A stretch of 64,000 nt of DNA from JAKAGZ01 sp963783855 (GCA_963783855.1 CAWAPE010000004.1:124001-188000); one strand, 5' to 3'; counted from the first letter of the stretch, positions 24,929-34,134 are shown. Notes: generated by a model not told the origin, from the letters alone. Program-made: numbers and translations.

Positions 24929-26356
24929 TTGCTTCCATATTCCAACCATCTTGAAAAACTAAGAAAAATTAAAGAAGGTGAAATTTCACTCGAAGAAAAC
25001 CTAAAGTTTTTCCTTTCAAGAATTGAGAAGAATAAGGACCTGAACGCTTTTAATTTTGTCTTTGAAAAGGAAGCGCTCGAAAAAGCCGGAGTTATTGAAC
25101 AGAAAATAAAATCCGGCACCTGCGGCAAACTTGCCGGTATGGTTATCGCGGTAAAAGACGTCCTCTCAATTAAAGATAAACCCACAACCTGCTCTTCAGA
25201 TATTTTAAAATATTTTACTTCCGTTTACACGGCTACGTCTGTCCAGAAATTAATCGATGAAGACGCTATAATTATAGGCAAAACCAATTGCGATGAATTC
25301 GCTATGGGCTCATCAAACGAAAACTCGGCGTTCGGATCGGCGTTAAACCCGGTTGATAAAGAAAGAGTACCGGGCGGTTCCAGCGGAGGCTCGGCATCCG
25401 CTGTTGCAGCCACCCTGTGCGACGCGGCACTCGGAACCGATACGGGAGGCTCAATCCGTCAGCCAGCTTCATTTTGCGGCGTTTACGGGCTTAAGCCAAC
25501 ATACGGCAGAATTTCAAGATACGGACTTACCGCTTTCGCTTCCTCGTTCGATACCGTGGGAGCATTTTCAAATAACCCGGCTGATCTCGCATTGCTAATG
25601 GAAGTAATGTCAGGCAAGGACGAAAAAGATTCAACATCTTCCGATAAATTAGTTCCTGAATTTTCAAAAACTATCGGGGAATCAAAAGACAAAATGAAAA
25701 TCGGAATTCCAAAGGAATATTTCGGTGAAGGATTGTCGGCCGATGTTAAAAAAGAAATCGGGAAGCTTATTAATAGCCTGGGAAAAAACGGGTTTGAAAT
25801 TATAGATATTGAACTGCCCCACTCCGAATTTTCAATCGCGACATATTATATTTTAACAACCGCAGAAGCGTCATCAAATCTTGCAAGATTTGACGGGGCA
25901 AGATACGGGCACCGCGCGAAGGATCAGGATTCTCTGATAGATATGTATAAAGCTTCAAGGTCGGAAGGTTTCGGCTCCGAAGTAAAAAGAAGAATTATGC
26001 TTGGCACATATGTTTTATCGCACGGCTATTACGATGAGTATTATATCAAAGCTCAGAAAGTTCGCAGGCTGATAAAAAACGATTTCGACAGTGCATTCGA
26101 AAAAGTGGATTTGATACTTACTCCTACTACACCTACAACCGCATTTAAGATTGGTGAAAAGTCCTCCAATCCCCTGGAAATGTATTTGAGTGATATTTAC
26201 ACAACTTCAGCAAACCTTGCCGGAATTCCCGGGTTGAATGTACCAATCGGGAAAGACAAAAATGGCCTGCCTATCGGGGCACAACTGCTTGCCGGTCAGT
26301 TTAACGAGTTAATACTCTTACAAACCGCTCAATTCATTTCCGGGCAAATATTATAA
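24929..26356 (+). CDS. gatA: Glutamyl-tRNA(Gln) amidotransferase subunit A
   Basis: 475 residues of the amidase-signature family. It releases ammonia from glutamine for conversion of Glu-tRNA(Gln) to Gln-tRNA(Gln). The catalytic Ser-cisSer-Lys triad is Lys76 (AVKDVLS), Ser151 (GGSSGGS) and Ser175 (DTGGSIRQPA). The start is TTG at 24929 with AGGG upstream. gatB and gatC are not in the window. The high identity around the triad favours GatA over other amidases. Confidence 0.93.
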   Translation: MLPYSNHLEKLRKIKEGEISLEENLKFFLSRIEKNKDLNAFNFVFEKEALEKAGVIEQKIKSGTCGKLAGMVIAVKDVLSIKDKPTTCSSDILKYFTSVYTATSVQKLIDEDAIIIGKTNCDEFAMGSSNENSAFGSALNPVDKERVPGGSSGGSASAVAATLCDAALGTDTGGSIRQPASFCGVYGLKPTYGRISRYGLTAFASSFDTVGAFSNNPADLALLMEVMSGKDEKDSTSSDKLVPEFSKTIGESKDKMKIGIPKEYFGEGLSADVKKEIGKLINSLGKNGFEIIDIELPHSEFSIATYYILTTAEASSNLARFDGARYGHRAKDQDSLIDMYKASRSEGFGSEVKRRIMLGTYVLSHGYYDEYYIKAQKVRRLIKNDFDSAFEKVDLILTPTTPTTAFKIGEKSSNPLEMYLSDIYTTSANLAGIPGLNVPIGKDKNGLPIGAQLLAGQFNELILLQTAQFISGQIL

Positions 26357-26443
26357 ATACTCTGCCTAACCTCACTCCCCGACCTTTGGAAAAAATCTCC
26401 CAACATCCAATAAAAACCACAATTTCATCACGTAATACCTATA

Positions 26444-26483
26444 AAATTTGAAGCTAATTCCTTATATTTAAGGATTCAAATTT
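26444..26483 (+). terminator. Hairpin between gatA and sucD
   Basis: AAATTTGAA pairs with TTCAAATTT, with an inner CCTTATATTTAAGG, and a T-run follows. It is probably the gatA terminator, but it could instead lie in the sucD leader. Confidence 0.5.
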
Positions 26484-26511
26484 TTCTTAAACTGAAAACG
26501 GGAAAATTACA

Positions 26512-27519
26512 ATGAGCATAATAGTAAATAAAAAAACACGCCTTGTTGTCCAGGGAATTACTGGCGGCGAAGGTTCATTCCATACGGAACAGATGATAGC
26601 CTATAAGACAAAAGTTGTTGCCGGTGTAACTCCCGGTAAAGGCGGTACGAAGCATTTAGGTGTACCGGTTTACAATACTGTTGAAGACGCGGTAAAAGCA
26701 GAGAAAGCAAATACTTCTGTAATTTTTGTTCCACCGGCTTTTGCGGCAGACGCTATTCTTGAAGCGGCTAACGCGGGAATAAAAGTGATTATCTGCATCA
26801 CGGAAGGAATTCCTGCAGGTGATATGTTAAGAGTTTATAATTCGATTAAGAATAAGGGAGTAGTACTCGTCGGGCCAAACTGTCCTGGTGTTATTTCTCC
26901 GGGTCAGGCAAAGGTTGGAATTATGCCTGCCTTCATTCACAAAAAAGGAAAGATCGGCGTTATTTCAAGAAGTGGAACGTTGACTTACGAAGCAGTTAAA
27001 CAGCTTACCGACGTTAAACTCGGCCAGTCAACCTGCGTAGGAATCGGCGGCGACCCGATCATCGGCTCAAAGTTCATTGATATCATAAAAATGTTCAATG
27101 AAGATCCCGATACCGATGGAATAATTATGATCGGTGAAATAGGCGGATCTGCAGAAGAAGAAGCTGCAACATACATAAAGAAAAATGTTAAAAAACCTGT
27201 TGTTGGTTTCATTGCAGGAAGAACAGCACCTCCGGGACGAAGAATGGGTCATGCAGGAGCAATTATTTCAGGTGGAAAAGGAACAGCCGCTGAAAAAATG
27301 ACTGCCATGAAAAAAGCCGGAATTCATGTTGCTGAATCCCCTGCTGAAATGGGATCGACTATGCTGAAAGCTCTCGGAACAAAGAAGAAAAACACTACTA
27401 AAAAACCTGTAAAGAAAGCAGCAACCAAAGCGGTTTCAAAAAAGAAGGTTGCCGTTAAAACCAGAAAAGCAGTAAAGAAAAAAGTAAGCAGAGTTGTAAA
27501 ATCAAAAAAGAAGAAATAA
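26512..27519 (+). CDS. sucD: Succinyl-CoA synthetase alpha subunit with a lysine-rich C-terminal tail
   Basis: 335 residues. The first 290 are a normal SucD, which makes succinyl-CoA from succinate, CoA and ATP or GTP with the beta subunit. It has a Rossmann CoA-binding domain (TGGEGSFH 17-24, GPNCPGVI 121-128), GGDPIIG (179-185), and the phospho-histidine His247 in RRMGHAGAIISGGKG. Residues 291-335 form an extra tail of 45 residues with 23 Lys/Arg and no acid, rich in Ala, Val and Thr, like histone H1 or HU tails. No sucC is adjacent. The tail is unusual and its role is unknown. Confidence 0.93.
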   Translation: MSIIVNKKTRLVVQGITGGEGSFHTEQMIAYKTKVVAGVTPGKGGTKHLGVPVYNTVEDAVKAEKANTSVIFVPPAFAADAILEAANAGIKVIICITEGIPAGDMLRVYNSIKNKGVVLVGPNCPGVISPGQAKVGIMPAFIHKKGKIGVISRSGTLTYEAVKQLTDVKLGQSTCVGIGGDPIIGSKFIDIIKMFNEDPDTDGIIMIGEIGGSAEEEAATYIKKNVKKPVVGFIAGRTAPPGRRMGHAGAIISGGKGTAAEKMTAMKKAGIHVAESPAEMGSTMLKALGTKKKNTTKKPVKKAATKAVSKKKVAVKTRKAVKKKVSRVVKSKKKK

Positions 27520-27536
27520 TAATTCAAAAAAAGGTT

Positions 27537-27657
27537 GTATCTCAATTTCATTTTTATGAATAATAATTTTGCTGTCATTCTGAATTTATTTCAGAATCTG
27601 ATAAAACAATGAGATCCCGAATCAAGTTCGGGATGACATTCTATGAAATTGAGATAC
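27537..27657. repeat. 121-bp two-hairpin element, copy 1
   Basis: Outer arms GTATCTCAATTTCA (27537-27550) and TGAAATTGAGATAC (27644-27657) are perfectly complementary. Inside lie two hairpins: one around ATTCTGAATTTATTTCAGAAT and one around GATCCCGAATCAAGTTCGGGAT. The layout is base-for-base collinear with the reverse complement of copy 2 at 30478-30598: same total length and same spacing, no gap needed. The inner hairpins are nearly identical between copies, but the outer arms differ while staying self-complementary. It sits between sucD and ndk. Confidence 0.85.
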
Positions 27658-27682
27658 TATTAAAAAAATAAGGAGTAATAGA

Positions 27683-28114
27683 TTGAGTAACAGAACATTA
27701 GCAATACTAAAACCGGATGCGGTAAGAAATAATTATATCGGTCAGATTATAACAAAAATTACAGAAGCCGGATTTAAGATTAAAGGGATAAAGATGGTCC
27801 GCTTAACTAAGGATTCGGCAGGCGGATTTTATGAAGTACACAAAGAAAGGTCCTTTTTCAACGAGTTAATGGATTATATGACATCAGGACCATGCGTTCC
27901 AATAGCTCTCGAAAAAGAAAATGCAATTGAAGATTTCAGAAAGCTTATAGGTGCCACTGATCCTTCAAAAGCTGAAGAAGGTACAATCAGAAAATTGTTT
28001 GCAAAAGATATAACAGAAAACGCTATTCACGGATCAGACTCTGATGAAAATGCTGCAATTGAAATTGCACATTTCTTTTCAAGAAAAGAACTGCTGGAAA
28101 ATTACAGCGGTTAA
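27683..28114 (+). CDS. ndk: Nucleoside diphosphate kinase
   Basis: 143 residues. It exchanges the terminal phosphate between nucleoside triphosphates and diphosphates. Lys10 (LAILKPDAV) and the catalytic His116 (NAIHGSDS) are present and the length is normal. The start is TTG at 27683 behind AAGGAG. A terminator follows the stop directly. Confidence 0.96.
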   Translation: MSNRTLAILKPDAVRNNYIGQIITKITEAGFKIKGIKMVRLTKDSAGGFYEVHKERSFFNELMDYMTSGPCVPIALEKENAIEDFRKLIGATDPSKAEEGTIRKLFAKDITENAIHGSDSDENAAIEIAHFFSRKELLENYSG

Positions 28115-28136
28115 TGTTTTATTGAAATTACAATAT

Positions 28137-28176
28137 AATGGTCGTTCGTTGGATAACGGATGACCATTCTTTTTTA
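28137..28176 (+). terminator. Intrinsic terminator after ndk
   Basis: Outer stem AATGGTC / GACCATT, inner CGTT / AACG, then a run of T. It ends the ndk transcript 23 bp past the stop and abuts the next gene's start. Confidence 0.7.
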
Positions 28177-28178
28177 TT

Positions 28179-29411
28179 ATGAAAAAAATCCCCGGTATTT
28201 TTTTAATTCTTACTCTTTTTATTCCCATTTCTATTGCGCAGGTAAAACCTTTTGAAACAGGCGCGGACAGGCTGCTCTCTGAGTTTTCTGGCATATTGAA
28301 AAACCAGCGAATAGGCATCGTTACTAACGCTGCAGGCGTGCTTTCAAACGGCAAACCGCTCTATAAAGCAATGGTTGCAAAAGGATATAAAGTAAAAAGA
28401 ATTTTTTCTCCCGAACACGGTTTTCAGATAAACAAACCGGCCGGGCAAAAAGTAAATGATTCTGACACACCGGGAAAAAACATTCCTGTAACTTCGCTTT
28501 ACGGCAATAACAAAATACCAACACGTGAGGCGCTTTCGGATATTGATGTAATTGTCTTCGATTTACAGGACGTAGGCGCCCGTTTTTATACGTACATCTC
28601 CACGCTTTATTATACAATGCAGGCGGCAGCAAGGTACAACATAAAAATGATCGTGCTCGACAGGCCAAATCCTATCAATGGATTGAAGGTTGAAGGACCT
28701 GTTCTAAAAAAAGAAATGGAATCTTTTGTCGGCATAGCTCCCCTGCCGGTTCAGCACGGAATGACAGTCGGAGAAATAGCGCGCTACTTTAACGGAGAAA
28801 ATTTACTAGGGAAAAATCTGCATCCCGATCTTTATGTAATATCTATGAAAAGCTGGAATCGGAACAGTTACTTTGACGATTATTCAAAAAAATGGATACC
28901 GCCGTCTCCTAACATGAGAAATCTTGAAACAGCTTTAATTTATCCCGGCACTTGTTTAATTGAGGGTACTAATGTTTCAGAAGGTCGTGGTACTTTCAGA
29001 CCATTTCTTACTATAGGAGCCCCGTTTATCGATTCTAATGAACTTATAGACAAACTAAACGATTTGGGAATAAACGGAATTGAATTATCCCCGATAAAAT
29101 TTTCACCTATCTCAATCCCGGGAATGGCAAATAAGCCAAAGTATGAAAATGAAAGCTGTAATGGAATATCAATTACGATAAAAGACAGATCACAATTAAA
29201 TGCAGTACGTTTCGGAATAAAATTAGTTTGTGCTCTGCAGGAATTATATCCGGATAAATTTAAACTAACGGACTATTTCGATAAGCTGACAGGATATCCA
29301 TCAATAAGAAAAATGATTATTGAAGGGACTTCACCGGGAACAATTATCAACTCATGGAATACAACACTAACGGAATTTAAAAATATCAGAAGAAAATATT
29401 TACTCTATTAA
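28179..29411 (+). CDS. namZ: Exo-beta-N-acetylmuramidase NamZ-like (DUF1343, GH171)
   Basis: 410 residues with a signal peptide (MKKIPGIFLILTLFIPISIAQ). The mature protein matches DUF1343: RIGIVTNAAGV, FSPEHGFQ, VFDLQDVGARFYTYIS and DRPNPI(N)G are its landmark stretches. Characterised members release MurNAc from the non-reducing ends of peptidoglycan fragments, so cell-wall recycling outside the cytoplasm is inferred. It begins two bases after the ndk terminator's T-run and is followed by a lipoprotein gene at 12 bp. Confidence 0.88.
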   Translation: MKKIPGIFLILTLFIPISIAQVKPFETGADRLLSEFSGILKNQRIGIVTNAAGVLSNGKPLYKAMVAKGYKVKRIFSPEHGFQINKPAGQKVNDSDTPGKNIPVTSLYGNNKIPTREALSDIDVIVFDLQDVGARFYTYISTLYYTMQAAARYNIKMIVLDRPNPINGLKVEGPVLKKEMESFVGIAPLPVQHGMTVGEIARYFNGENLLGKNLHPDLYVISMKSWNRNSYFDDYSKKWIPPSPNMRNLETALIYPGTCLIEGTNVSEGRGTFRPFLTIGAPFIDSNELIDKLNDLGINGIELSPIKFSPISIPGMANKPKYENESCNGISITIKDRSQLNAVRFGIKLVCALQELYPDKFKLTDYFDKLTGYPSIRKMIIEGTSPGTIINSWNTTLTEFKNIRRKYLLY

Positions 29412-29423
29412 GAAGGATCACAA

Positions 29424-30470
29424 ATGAAATACTTACTTGTCTCGTTTTTCGCATTATTGGTATTAGCTGGATGCGGCGAAAAATCTAACCAAAACAATAC
29501 AATTAACGATAAAAACAAATACAATGTCGATTCCAGCGATATAAAAGCGGAACCGGTTGCCAACCAGAACGAAGCTTTTAAACTTGAGTACAAATTTGAA
29601 AAAGGAAAGACATATCATTACAGGCTAACTACCGTTACTAATGATATACAGACTGTGAAAATTGATTCGACGATGAAAAGCGACATTAAACAGACAATCA
29701 TTTACCTGATAGACCTTACTCCTGTTTCAACGGATAAGGATGGTGTTACAGAATTAAACTGCATTTTTAAGTCGGTTAAACTCAGCGCACTTGCAAACGG
29801 ACAGGAATATAATTACGAATCAGATACAAATACAGATTCGGCAGAAACAAATAAATACGCAGATTATGAATCACTTATTAATTCTGAAATCGGTATCAGG
29901 GTTTCTAAAAAAGGCGAATTGGTAGATGTTTTCCGCGTTGATAAAATTCTCGCTAAATTTTTATCAATTAAAGGCCTCACTGATTCAGTAAATGCACAGC
30001 AAAAAGATCAGCTTAAAACAAATATGGTAGAGGGTGCTGTAAAACCATTGTTGTACCAGATATTCAGAACAATGCCCGATCATCAGCTTGCAAAAGATTC
30101 TACGTGGACGTTCCCTCAACCTGCGACACAGTTTATGGTTTACCAGGTTCAGAATACCAACACGTATAAAATTACAGGCCTTGAGAAATCTAACGGTGAT
30201 AAACTTGCTGTAATCAATGGCGGAATTGAAAGTAAGATTACGGGAAAAAATACAGCTTCAGATCGTGGAATTGATTACACTTTTACAAAGCCAAAAACTA
30301 CCGCGGGTGGAAAAATTTATTTTAATATTACTGAAGGATGTCTGCAAAAAGCAAAGACTTATACAAAGGTTGATATTCACTATACAATGGAAGCTAAAAC
30401 TCCGAAAGGAAAACAGAAAGGAACACGCACTGAAGCAATTACAAATAATTACTTCCTGGAAAAATTATAA
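29424..30470 (+). CDS. Lipoprotein, DUF6263-like
   Basis: 348 residues with lipoprotein signal MKYLLVSFFALLVLAGC (lipobox LAGC). The mature part is a long beta-rich domain starting FKLEYKFEKGKTYHYRLTT, typical of DUF6263-like proteins of unknown function. It shares a short gap with namZ upstream and may be co-transcribed with it. An envelope location is predicted. Nothing indicates catalysis. Confidence 0.65.
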   Translation: MKYLLVSFFALLVLAGCGEKSNQNNTINDKNKYNVDSSDIKAEPVANQNEAFKLEYKFEKGKTYHYRLTTVTNDIQTVKIDSTMKSDIKQTIIYLIDLTPVSTDKDGVTELNCIFKSVKLSALANGQEYNYESDTNTDSAETNKYADYESLINSEIGIRVSKKGELVDVFRVDKILAKFLSIKGLTDSVNAQQKDQLKTNMVEGAVKPLLYQIFRTMPDHQLAKDSTWTFPQPATQFMVYQVQNTNTYKITGLEKSNGDKLAVINGGIESKITGKNTASDRGIDYTFTKPKTTAGGKIYFNITEGCLQKAKTYTKVDIHYTMEAKTPKGKQKGTRTEAITNNYFLEKL

Positions 30471-30477
30471 CTTTTAG

Positions 30478-30598
30478 AGAGCACTAATTTCGCAACTGTC
30501 ATCCCGAACTAGTTTCGGGATCGCTTATAATAATTTGATTCTGAAATAAATTCAGAATGAAAAATTTTGGATAGCCCAATAGACGAAATTAGTGCTCT
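30478..30598. repeat. 121-bp two-hairpin element, copy 2 (inverted relative to copy 1)
   Basis: Outer arms AGAGCACTAATTTCG (30478-30492) and CGAAATTAGTGCTCT (30584-30598) are perfectly complementary. The inner hairpins GATCCCGAAACTAGTTCGGGAT (as read on the minus strand) and GATTCTGAAATAAATTCAGAAT match copy 1 in reverse orientation and at identical spacing. It lies between convergent genes (the DUF6263-like lipoprotein and nfeD), where a bidirectional terminator would be useful. Confidence 0.85.
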
Positions 30599-30608
30599 AT
30601 ACTTTAAT

Positions 30609-31931
30609 TTATTTTTTTATTTCCCTGACAACAACTTTGCTGCCTTCCACCCTTAGGACTTTTAATTTACTCCCCTGCTGAACATAATCACCATCGGCTA
30701 CTACATCAATTTTTTCTCCCTTAAAGTCCGCCATCCCGGCAGGCCGCAATGTTGAAAGGGCAATTCCCTCAAGTCCTACAAGTTTATGCAGAGATTTTGA
30801 GGAAACAAAGCCCTTATTGGCTTTTTCTTCTTCTGCAAGTATCAGCCTGTTAAAGACAGTACTTTTAGGAAGATACTTAATTATTAGTGCTATAATAATT
30901 ATTGAAACTACAAGTGCGCCACCAAGCTGGATTATCGCCCTTGAAATCATATCACCATCCACGTAAGGCATACCTCCGCCAATAAGCGCCATAAAAAGTG
31001 AGACAAAAATTAATATTATTCCGCTCACCCCGGCTATTCCAAATCCCGGGATTACAAATATCTCCAGTGCAAGCAGCACTACACCTACCACAAAAAGAAT
31101 TATATCCAGTCCTGAAGCAAGATCCAGTATATAAGATGATCCGAAAAAGAGAAGAAGCGCCAGCACACCGGCAGTTCCGGCGAGGCCCCATCCGGGAGTT
31201 TTAATTTCAACAAACAAACCAACGAACCCGATCATTAACAAAACTGAAACAACAATCGAGTTGTTTAAAAATTTCACAACATCTTCTGCCCAGTTTGATT
31301 TAAGATCAATTACCCGGGCGTTTTCCAAATTATAAATTTTTAAAACGTCGTTCACGTCTGAAACGGTTGTATCGGCAATCCCGTATTTCAGCGCCTCATC
31401 GGTAGTCAAAGTTATCAGTTGTGTACTGTCCACTATTCCGGGAACAATTATTCTTTCGTCAACCATTCCCTGGCAGATATCCACCCGCCTTCCATTTTTT
31501 TCAGCAACGCTTCTCATTTGTCCGCGCATAAAAGACTGATATTTTTCTCCCACTTTCTTCCCCTGCGCATCGACAACTGTTGCAGCTCCTATCGTCCCTC
31601 CACGCACCATCACTATTTTCCTGTTCGATAATGCTATAAATGCACCTGCTGAGATTGCACGGTGATCGATAAAAGCAATCGTTAAAACCTTGCTAGACAT
31701 AATAGCATCAACAATCTGCACCGCAGCGTCAACTCTCCCACCCAGAGTATTTATTTTAAAAATAATAGCGGAGGCATTATTTTTTTCGGCTTCATTAACC
31801 ACGCGTGTAATATAAGGCGCAAGGCCGGGCTCAATTTCACTTTCGATATGAGCCAGGTAAACTTTTTTCTGTGCAAAAGAGATTGAACAAAAGATTAAAA
31901 GGAGTAATAATATTTTCGGAAAGTGTTTCAC
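30609..31931 (-). CDS. NfeD-type membrane serine protease (long form)
   Basis: About 440 residues. After a signal peptide (KILLLLLIFCSISFAQ) comes a ClpP-like domain with the catalytic serine in AISAGAFIALS. A block of about five membrane helices follows (roughly 225-345), then a C-terminal OB-fold NfeD domain. Relatives cleave stomatin/prohibitin-type proteins and act in membrane quality control. The start is taken at GTG 31931 because GAGGT lies five bases before it. A TTG further upstream at 31952 has no such site. No stomatin gene is adjacent. Confidence 0.88.
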   Translation of the reverse strand: MKHFPKILLLLLIFCSISFAQKKVYLAHIESEIEPGLAPYITRVVNEAEKNNASAIIFKINTLGGRVDAAVQIVDAIMSSKVLTIAFIDHRAISAGAFIALSNRKIVMVRGGTIGAATVVDAQGKKVGEKYQSFMRGQMRSVAEKNGRRVDICQGMVDERIIVPGIVDSTQLITLTTDEALKYGIADTTVSDVNDVLKIYNLENARVIDLKSNWAEDVVKFLNNSIVVSVLLMIGFVGLFVEIKTPGWGLAGTAGVLALLLFFGSSYILDLASGLDIILFVVGVVLLALEIFVIPGFGIAGVSGIILIFVSLFMALIGGGMPYVDGDMISRAIIQLGGALVVSIIIIALIIKYLPKSTVFNRLILAEEEKANKGFVSSKSLHKLVGLEGIALSTLRPAGMADFKGEKIDVVADGDYVQQGSKLKVLRVEGSKVVVREIKK

Positions 31932-32053
31932 TTTATACCTCGGCGTTGGCAATTAAATGTAGAATAAATATACGTGGATTTTCCGAGATTTAGAAATACC
32001 ACAAACCGTGAATCATCCAACAGTAATTACTGAAGGGAAAAATTCGAAATTTT

Positions 32054-32383
32054 TTAATATTTATATTCTTCCCTTACCGGGCTGAAAATATCAAGGACAG
32101 ATGCAGGTATCTTACCGGTTTTTGCAGTATGCTCAACGTTTCCCGGTACTATGTAAGTATCACCTGTTTTCAAAATTCTCGTTTCACCATCAATTGTAAG
32201 TTCAAGTTCACCGGAAATCACAGTACCTATTTGTTCGTGGAAATGGCTGTGCATTGGTATAGTTGTATTGGCATCCAGATTAACTAGTGATACCAGCATT
32301 TCTTTACCCCAGAATGTTTTAATTATCACTCCGGGTAATAATTCTTTTTCTTTTCTTGTTTCAAAATCGCAAAAGTAATCCAT
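32054..32383 (-). CDS. Small cupin-domain protein
   Basis: 109 residues. A single cupin barrel with metal-binding motif HSHFHEQIGTVISGELEL (cupin motif 1) and VPGNVEHTA (motif 2), similar to KdgF-like cupins. It may bind a metal and act on a sugar or small acid, but its substrate is unknown. It stands alone between nfeD and ribBA. Confidence 0.8.
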   Translation of the reverse strand: MDYFCDFETRKEKELLPGVIIKTFWGKEMLVSLVNLDANTTIPMHSHFHEQIGTVISGELELTIDGETRILKTGDTYIVPGNVEHTAKTGKIPASVLDIFSPVREEYKY

Positions 32384-32470
32384 TGTTGCTCCCCCTGTAG
32401 ATATTTAATGGAAATATACAGCGAATTTACAAAAAGCGAAAGTAAATGATGTTGGGCTGGTCAATTAAGA

Positions 32471-32510
32471 TTGCGGATTTCTGGTTTAGAACTAATAATA
32501 AAATCCGCAA
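32471..32510 (-). terminator. Hairpin after ribBA
   Basis: TTGCGGATTT pairs with AAATCCGCAA (10 bp, perfect) around a 20-nt loop, 8 bp past the ribBA stop. The T-run is weak, so terminator function is probable rather than certain. Confidence 0.55.
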
Positions 32511-32517
32511 GCCATAA

Positions 32518-33714
32518 TTATTTTAAGATAAAGTGTCCCAGTTTATCTCTTTTGGTTTTAAGATATTTTTCGTTGTTTTCGTTAGGGACCATTTCGATTG
32601 GAAGTCTTTCAACAATGTTGAGTCCGTATCCCTGTAATCCAACAACTTTTTTGGGATTATTAGTAAGCAGTTTAATTTTTTTCACACCAAGCGATACAAG
32701 AATTTGAGCACCGATACCATAATCTCTTAAATCGGGTTTAAATCCAAGAGCTTCATTGGCTTCTACTGTATCTTTGCCTTCTTCCTGGAGTTTATACGCC
32801 AGTATTTTATTCGCAAGCCCTATGCCCCTTCCTTCCTGTCTCATATAAACCACAACACCCGAGCCGTTTTCTTCAATCATATCAAGTGCTGAATTCAGCT
32901 GGTCGTGGCAGTCACATCTGAGTGAATGGAAAACGTCGCCGGTTAAACATTCTGAATGCATTCTAACCAGGGTTGGTTCTTCAGGATTTATTTCTCCTTT
33001 TACTAATGCAATCTGCTTTTTACCGTCTAATGAACTTCTGAAAAGATGCAGCCTGAAATTACCGTGCTCAGTCGGGAAATTAATATCAGTTATTTTTTCA
33101 ATTAATTTTTCTTTCTGCATCCTGTATTGTATCAGGTCCTTAACGGTAAGAATTTTCAATTCATATTTTTTAGCAATTTCAATTAATTCCGGGACTCTTG
33201 CCATCTCCCCATCATCTTTAAGAATTTCACAAAGCACGCCTGCAGGTTTCATCTTTGCAAGTTTACAAAGATCGACTGCGGCTTCTGTATGCCCTGCTCT
33301 TCTTAATACACCTTCATCAAATGCGCGTAGTGGAAATATATGCCCGGGTCTTGCAAAATCATCTGCTTTGGAATTTTTATCAATGATTTTCTTAATAGTA
33401 TGAGCTCTGTCAGCAGCAGAAATTCCTGTAGTAGTACCTTCAATTGCATCAATAGTTACGGTGAACTGTGTGCCGTGCAAGGCTGAGTTTGAATCAACCA
33501 TTAAAGGAAGCCCGAGTTCATCCAGCCTTTTACCGCTTACGGCTGTACAAACCATTCCCCTGCCGTACTTGGTCATAAAATTCACGATATCAGGTGTTAC
33601 ATATTCTGCTGCACAAATGAAATCCCCTTCATTCTCGCGGTCCTCATCATCAACAACAATAATTACCTTTCCCTGCTTAATATCTCCAATTGCTTCTTCT
33701 ACTGTACAAAACAT
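32518..33714 (-). CDS. ribBA: Bifunctional riboflavin protein RibBA
   Basis: 398 residues. The N-terminal DHBP synthase domain (1 to about 200) carries DDEDRENEGDF (22-32) and makes 3,4-dihydroxy-2-butanone 4-phosphate. The C-terminal GTP cyclohydrolase II domain carries the zinc site CLTGDVFHSLRCDC and YMRQEGRGIGL. It therefore starts both branches of flavin synthesis. There are no rib neighbours and no FMN riboswitch was recognised upstream. Confidence 0.95.
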   Translation of the reverse strand: MFCTVEEAIGDIKQGKVIIVVDDEDRENEGDFICAAEYVTPDIVNFMTKYGRGMVCTAVSGKRLDELGLPLMVDSNSALHGTQFTVTIDAIEGTTTGISAADRAHTIKKIIDKNSKADDFARPGHIFPLRAFDEGVLRRAGHTEAAVDLCKLAKMKPAGVLCEILKDDGEMARVPELIEIAKKYELKILTVKDLIQYRMQKEKLIEKITDINFPTEHGNFRLHLFRSSLDGKKQIALVKGEINPEEPTLVRMHSECLTGDVFHSLRCDCHDQLNSALDMIEENGSGVVVYMRQEGRGIGLANKILAYKLQEEGKDTVEANEALGFKPDLRDYGIGAQILVSLGVKKIKLLTNNPKKVVGLQGYGLNIVERLPIEMVPNENNEKYLKTKRDKLGHFILK

Positions 33715-33828
33715 TTTATCATTCCGTTTTCAAGTCTGTCAAAAAAATATTCAGTCCAATTATAGTAATCGAAAAGAATACCTATAACTAATAAAAGGAT
33801 AAAACTAATTTTTTTTAGAATCTCAGTT

Positions 33829-34134
33829 TTATTTTAATACTTGCGCAACTGCGCTTCGTTCAAATTTTAATTTGATTTTATCATTTACTTCAAGCAGAAC
33901 AGTTTTTTCATCGAGTCCCGCAATTGTTGCGTGCATTCCGCCGCTGGTAACAATCTTGTCACCTTTTTCAATATTTGAAAGCATTTTTTCTCTTTCTTTA
34001 GAGCGTTTTTGCTGCGGCCTGATAATCATAAAATAAAAGATTACGAATATCGCGCCGAACATTATTATCGTACTGATAAGGTTTCCGCTTGAATCTCCTC
34101 CGCTTGGCGGAGCCATTGCTAATAGTGCTTCCAA
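33829..34134 (-). CDS. yajC: Preprotein translocase subunit YajC
   Basis: 101 residues: one membrane helix (about 20-40) followed by IIRPQQKRSKEREKMLSNI and GDKIVTSGGMHATI, the YajC signature. It works with SecDF-YidC. The start is TTG at 34134, strongly supported by GGAGG upstream inside the end of tgt. The tgt-yajC order is the common one. Confidence 0.94.
   Translation of the reverse strand: MEALLAMAPPSGGDSSGNLISTIIMFGAIFVIFYFMIIRPQQKRSKEREKMLSNIEKGDKIVTSGGMHATIAGLDEKTVLLEVNDKIKLKFERSAVAQVLK

Noticed and set aside
28324..28668. Open frame of 114 codons opposite namZ
   Set aside because: Antisense shadow of a well-supported gene; Arg/Cys-rich sequence without family similarity.
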